From NCBI RefSeq assembly GCF_010015475.1, contig NZ_SSNI01000008.1, positions 62,001 through 126,000 on the forward strand: DNA of 64,000 nt, written 5' to 3'. This document shows, in pieces, positions 60,782 through 64,000 of this stretch. The translations under genes were made by a program, and so were the position numbers. Source of the stretch: Pontibacter pamirensis. GTDB lineage: Bacteria; Bacteroidota; Bacteroidia; Cytophagales; Hymenobacteraceae. The notes under the pieces were generated by a model. It ran no database searches and was not told the origin of the DNA. It saw only the letters and a program-made list of their open reading frames with translations. The stretch's first letter is position 1. Each line of letters opens with the position of its first letter.

Positions 60782-62119
60782 TTATCTGTTTATGTCAATG
60801 TTTCCTAAAGCTCTCTGGTAGTCCAGCTTGCTGGAGAGCACATTATAGAGGGCGTTATAGTAGTTTAGCTGCGTTGCCCTGAGGTCTGTTTCTGCCACCA
60901 CCAACTCAATATAAGCTTTTATACCTTCTTCGTATTGCAGCTGAATGATATCGTACACCTCCTGGGCCACTTCCAGGTTAGCCCGAAGCGTTAGCCACTC
61001 ATAATAATCGCTTTTGTAATTAGCCAAGGCTGTTAAGTATTCAGTATTAATGATGCTGCGCGTGTTTTCAACTTCTACTTCGGCCCGCTGTTCCTCTAAC
61101 TGGGCAGCCTTGAGGTTCTGAAATCTTCTGCCACCCTGAAACAGGGGAAGGGAGATTTGCAGACCCGCCGCCGAAGTTGGATAAGCTTCATTGTAAAGCG
61201 CTGAGAGTTCGTTATTGAAGTAGAGGGAGTTGTAGTTGATGAAAGCTGATGCTGTAGGCAGAAAACTCCATTTCTGGAAGCTTGTGTTCAGGCGCAGAAG
61301 CTGCTGCTGGGCCTGTAGCTGCTGAAGCTCCACACGGTTTGCAAAATCAATTATTTCTGTGGTATCCACCAGCACAGCCTGCTGCATAGCTTCATAATCA
61401 TATGCCAGTTCCAGCTCCGTTTCAACAGGAAGGCCCATCACCTGTTTCAGGAAGGCCTGCTTTGCACTGATGGCCTGCCTTGCCCTGTTGCGGTCGCTGC
61501 GGATATTAGCGAGTGTGATGGCTGCCCGCTGGTAATCTGTTTTATCAACAAGACCTACTTCAAACCGGCTGCGGGCATCGTTGTACTGCCGCTCCTGCCG
61601 GACGAGGTTCTCGTCCAGTATCCGAATTTGCTCCATGGTGAGCAGCACATCGTAAAAAGCCTTACTCACCGCTACCACCGTAATTATCTTTGTGTTGATG
61701 GTGTTCAGGTCCAGTTGCTGCCGTGTATAGCGAGACGCCTTGGAGGCCAGCAGTAACTGGCTACTGAATATCGTCTGGTTTGCCTGTAGTAAAATGTTGG
61801 ACGTATAGTTTCTGCCGAAGGTCACCACCTGATCCCCAAATGGCTGCTGCTGGAGCTTCAGGTTTTTGGTGCCGCCATACCCTAGTGATACCTGCGGAAA
61901 CCAGCCAGCGAGTTCGGCTTTGATTTCACGTTCTCCGATAGCCTCATCGAGTACAGCCTGTTCAACCGCCGCCCTGTTTTGCAAAGCATAGTCTATACAC
62001 TCCTGCAGCGTGAACGCGTCTTGTGCTGTAACCGAAGCTGTATTGCCTTGTGCCAGCAGGAGTGTGGGGTACAGCAGGCATCCCAGCAGCAGTGGCTTTA
62101 GTCGTTGGGTTAGTTTCAT
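60782..62119 (-). CDS. TolC-family outer-membrane channel
   Basis: The outer-membrane exit duct of the efflux system. The 445-residue protein has a signal peptide (about 1-23) and the duplicated helical architecture of the OEP family, with FTLQECIDYALQNRAAVEQA at the start and FQGGRRFQNLKAAQLEEQRA at the repeat boundary. It is the first structural gene of the operon, 201 bases after the TetR gene. That gap contains ACTGAATCAGT (62189-62199), a small palindrome that might be an operator. Confidence 0.93.
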   Translation of the reverse strand: MKLTQRLKPLLLGCLLYPTLLLAQGNTASVTAQDAFTLQECIDYALQNRAAVEQAVLDEAIGEREIKAELAGWFPQVSLGYGGTKNLKLQQQPFGDQVVTFGRNYTSNILLQANQTIFSSQLLLASKASRYTRQQLDLNTINTKIITVVAVSKAFYDVLLTMEQIRILDENLVRQERQYNDARSRFEVGLVDKTDYQRAAITLANIRSDRNRARQAISAKQAFLKQVMGLPVETELELAYDYEAMQQAVLVDTTEIIDFANRVELQQLQAQQQLLRLNTSFQKWSFLPTASAFINYNSLYFNNELSALYNEAYPTSAAGLQISLPLFQGGRRFQNLKAAQLEEQRAEVEVENTRSIINTEYLTALANYKSDYYEWLTLRANLEVAQEVYDIIQLQYEEGIKAYIELVVAETDLRATQLNYYNALYNVLSSKLDYQRALGNIDINR

Positions 62120-62320
62120 GAAATAGTTCGGTAAAAATTTATATTTGATTGGGTCGATTGCGTATGGAGCTTGCTATATGGTAGGGTGGTAACATATACT
62201 GAATCAGTGATAATTAAATCATAGCTAAAGAACTCTAGTGGCTTCATGTTAAAACATTAGTTAAAATGTATCATGAATGTTTGGTAAGATGCTGGCGATA
62301 ATACGGAAATCTGCCCGTGG

Positions 62321-62893
62321 TTATCGCACCGACATACCATCCCACAGTATCTGGGCTATTTGTTTCAATTCCGCATCACCCAGTCGTACTTTGCCCCTGC
62401 CGTACACTTTAGCGGTAGTGATGATGCTACCATGTGCCAGAACGCCTAAAATTTCCGGGTTTACTGGCCGCAGGTGGCCTTGTTCAATTCCTTTTTCAAA
62501 GAAGAGATACAATAAGCTGTGGAACTCATCATGTCTTACCTCTACAATGTTCGTGTTGTAAGGGGAATTCACAAACTGCTCAAAGAACCTCAGCACATTC
62601 GGATTTTTAATGTAGAAGGTGTACAGGCTCATCCAGATAGCGAAAAACCTATCCTGATAAGGCAGGTCTTCATTATCTCCGGCTTGTAAGGCATCAATTG
62701 CCCGCTGCTTTACATAGCTGTATAACTCACAAATCAGCCGTTCTTTGCTGTCGAAGTAATGGTATATAGTGCCGGCAGCCACGCCTGCCTCTTTGGCTAC
62801 CATACTCATCGGGGTGCCGTGGAAACCGTTTTCCTTCACCAGTTCTAAGGTACTTTCCAGTATTGCTTTTTTCTTCTCTGCTAAAGGCTCCAT
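62321..62893 (-). CDS. TetR/AcrR-family repressor of the efflux operon
   Basis: A 190-residue TetR-type regulator. The N-terminal helix-turn-helix is clear: ILESTLELVKENGFHGTPMS and GVAAGTIYHYFDSKERLICE. The C-terminal ligand-binding domain is variable, as usual. It is transcribed in the same direction as, and 201 bases ahead of, the efflux genes, so it probably represses them and itself, released by a pump substrate. A perfect TGAATATTCA palindrome overlaps its own predicted transcription start. Confidence 0.93.
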   Translation of the reverse strand: MEPLAEKKKAILESTLELVKENGFHGTPMSMVAKEAGVAAGTIYHYFDSKERLICELYSYVKQRAIDALQAGDNEDLPYQDRFFAIWMSLYTFYIKNPNVLRFFEQFVNSPYNTNIVEVRHDEFHSLLYLFFEKGIEQGHLRPVNPEILGVLAHGSIITTAKVYGRGKVRLGDAELKQIAQILWDGMSVR

Positions 62894-62911
62894 GCCGGTT
62901 TTGCTTTCAAT

Positions 62912-62921
62912 TGAATATTCA
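62912..62921. promoter_or_regulatory. Palindrome at the TetR gene promoter
   Basis: TGAATATTCA is a perfect 10-base palindrome 18 bases upstream of the tetR ATG and just downstream of the -7 box, overlapping the predicted transcription start. This is the classical place for an autorepressor site. Confidence 0.45.
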
Positions 62922-62930
62922 TTCGGTCGG

Positions 62931-62963
62931 CAAAGGTAGTTTTATTTTAGTGAAAGGAGCCAA
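62931..62963 (-). promoter_or_regulatory. Promoter of the TetR-family gene
   Basis: On the minus strand a TTTG box (about 62961-62964) is followed after 22 bases by TACCTTTG (62931-62938), matching the Bacteroidota -33/-7 consensus. Confidence 0.6.
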
Positions 62964-63213
62964 ATGAAAGAAAGTTTTTCATTTGGCTCTGCATCATCAG
63001 TAGCATCTCCCAGCATAACAGCCCTGGGCAAGAGCGGGCGAGATACATTAACCTTATATAGCGGCTTTGGTATAAACAGAAACAAAGTAGGTCAACTTAA
63101 ACATTCTGCCGGGGGTGTGAATGATGCTTCCAAGATAGCCACTATGTGCTGTATATGAAGCTGCCGTATAAAAGGGTAATGGGGGGCGGTGTTAGTAACG
63201 CTGTACGTCAGGC
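62964..63213. other. Intergenic region, no supported gene
   Basis: A 64-codon + strand frame (62964-63158) encodes a Ser/Gly-rich product (KESFSFGSASSVASPSITAL...) without recognisable domain and is probably not a gene. Nothing else is seen. Confidence 0.3.
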
Positions 63214-63251
63214 ATAAAAAAAGAGGCAAGCGTATGCTTCCTCTCTTTTTA
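63214..63251 (-). terminator. Terminator of the small membrane-protein gene
   Basis: An imperfect stem pairs AAAAAGAGG...AAGC (from 63216) with GCTTCCTCTCTTTTT (to 63250) with a small bulge around GTAT. The minus strand continues into TTTTTTATGCC. Confidence 0.7.
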
Positions 63252-63267
63252 TAGGTTTCAGGTTTAC

Positions 63268-63546
63268 TTACTTGTCTGTTTCGTAGCCTGAAAGCTTAAT
63301 CATCTTATTATAATTACCTAAAAGTAAAAATGATGGAGCCCATTGTCCTACGAACAATGCTTCCTCATCTTTCCTCATAATTTTTAATGTAGCAGAAATA
63401 GCCATAGAGCCTAATGCAGCCCATAAGAATATATCAGATGGAATTTTAGAAGTATAGTTTTCAATAGCTGATGCTACCGGTCCTTCTTTGTGATCTGGGT
63501 TAGCTCTGTCTGCTTTCTCTTTTAAATCTTTTGCTGATGTGTCCAT
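63268..63546 (-). CDS. Small conserved-looking membrane protein of unknown function
   Basis: A 92-residue protein with a charged N-terminus (MDTSAKDLKEKADRANPDHK) and two hydrophobic stretches (about residues 38-56, IFLWAALGSMAISATLKIM, and 65-78, FVGQWAPSFLLLGNYN) separated by RKDEEALF. It looks like a two-segment small membrane protein. It has its own terminator and a normal start, so it is likely real. No function can be given. Confidence 0.65.
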   Translation of the reverse strand: MDTSAKDLKEKADRANPDHKEGPVASAIENYTSKIPSDIFLWAALGSMAISATLKIMRKDEEALFVGQWAPSFLLLGNYNKMIKLSGYETDK

Positions 63547-63883
63547 AGTTTTATTTTATTTTAAGAATTTGTCTAATAGATATGAAAACGAATTCTTAGT
63601 CCTATTGTTTAGAATTTCTATATTTAAGTTGATTCAATTGTTCACGGGCTGTATAAGCAGCGACCTGAATTCAATTTCTTATTATTAGAAAAAAGTGCTG
63701 TATGAGAGGTGTTAGTGGATAAAGCATTCTCATCCATGACAAATCAGAGGATGCTCTATAACAAAATTTTCAGCTACGGCGGAAACTGGAAGTGAAGTTT
63801 GTTTGATTAATTTGGATTAGTATTGTTAACAATTAAAGATTAGCTTCAATATAAACTGTTTTATACAAATTCATCTTGAGTAT
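63547..63883. other. A/T-rich intergenic region
   Basis: No gene is supported. An inverted repeat, TAAGAATT (about 63572) with AATTCTTA (about 63591), lies close to the small membrane-protein start. At about 63764-63795 a short frame ends ...FSYGGNWK before a stop, possibly debris of a lost gene, but too short to identify. Confidence 0.3.
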
Positions 63884-64000
63884 ATGAGAAAACAACACAT
63901 CATTGCCTTCTTCACAATCTTCATGCTTTTTCCGGCTGCTTTATTCGCGCAAACTACCGGTAAAGTGATGGACAACCTGACCATGAAAAGTAAAATCCTG
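63884..64000 (+). CDS. Start of a secreted protein, probable esterase, cut by window end
   Basis: ATG at 63884 opens a clear signal peptide (MRKQHIIAFFTIFMLFPAALFA) followed by QTTGKVMDNLTMKSKIL to the window edge. The segment VMDNLTMKSKIL resembles the beginning of secreted alpha/beta-hydrolase esterases of the esterase-D type in Bacteroidota, where it is followed by a Tyr-x-Val-Tyr-Leu-Pro strand. Only 39 codons are visible, so the assignment is tentative. Confidence 0.5.
   Translation, partial: MRKQHIIAFFTIFMLFPAALFAQTTGKVMDNLTMKSKIL

Noticed and set aside
1..64000. Search for CRISPR arrays, insertion sequences, rRNA and tRNA genes
   Set aside because: No regularly spaced repeats, transposase, conserved rRNA stretch or tRNA cloverleaf was found by reading both strands.

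Overview
The window reads as chromosomal DNA of a Bacteroidota bacterium, most likely order Cytophagales and close to Pontibacter/Hymenobacteraceae (inference). Reasons: CarboxypepD-regulatory-domain outer-membrane barrels, LytTR/LytS regulation, Bacteroidota-type AddA/AddB nuclease-helicases, many secreted proteins starting MKK with short signal peptides or lipoboxes, TAnnTTTG promoter boxes, and almost no Shine-Dalgarno sequences. I see no rRNA, tRNA, CRISPR array, insertion sequence, phage gene or conjugation gene. It is mostly core and ordinary accessory genome, divided by many clean stem-loop terminators.

Layout. 1-3.1 kb: translation operon thrS (5' end outside)-infC-rpmI-rplT; infC appears to start at an AUA codon behind a perfect Shine-Dalgarno. 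3.2-13.4 kb: P-loop kinase, AlaA-type transaminase, M2 peptidase lipoprotein, RmuC, S1/P1-like secreted hydrolase, DbpA helicase, AI-2E-family permease, membrane protein. 13.6-24.4 kb: large outer-membrane barrel, DUF2062 protein, OmpA-type lipoprotein, AraC-MGMT repair fusion, two paralogous TPR proteins, an Xre-RES toxin-antitoxin pair, an ENPP-type phosphodiesterase, a small barrel protein. 24.4-26.2 kb: decayed 3' end of a beta-CASP metallo-hydrolase and a LysM amidase. 26.4-33 kb: LytR/LytS two-component pair divergent from a TonB-receptor-like barrel with an extra C-terminal domain, then YceI and an intradiol-dioxygenase-like protein; the divergent gap holds a direct repeat with LytTR-operator geometry.

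33-39.2 kb: ZIP transporter, GAF protein with a degenerate histidine kinase, FUSC exporter, a frameshifted pseudogene, an exceptionally long hairpin, a subtilase lipoprotein. 39.2-47 kb: AddB-like and AddA-like genes with a VOC gene and a 22-bp palindrome between them, plus an unrecognised 178-aa protein. 47-56.3 kb: long-leader DEAD-box helicase with an arginine/glycine-rich tail, PA2169-family four-helix protein, YhiN-type flavoprotein, YeeZ-like protein, CrtI-like flavoprotein, a NuiA-type nuclease inhibitor, a DECR1-like short-chain dehydrogenase, a secreted hypothetical. 56.4-62.9 kb: complete RND efflux operon (TolC, adaptor, HAE1 pump) behind a TetR gene with a palindrome at its own promoter. 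63-64 kb: small membrane protein and the start of a secreted, probably esterase, gene cut by the window edge.

No single large undescribed system is evident. The best leads are the infC initiation site, the LytTR-type repeat and the receptor it may control, the 37.2-kb hairpin, the orphan NuiA homologue, the degenerate kinase, and two gene remnants that have no intact reading frame.
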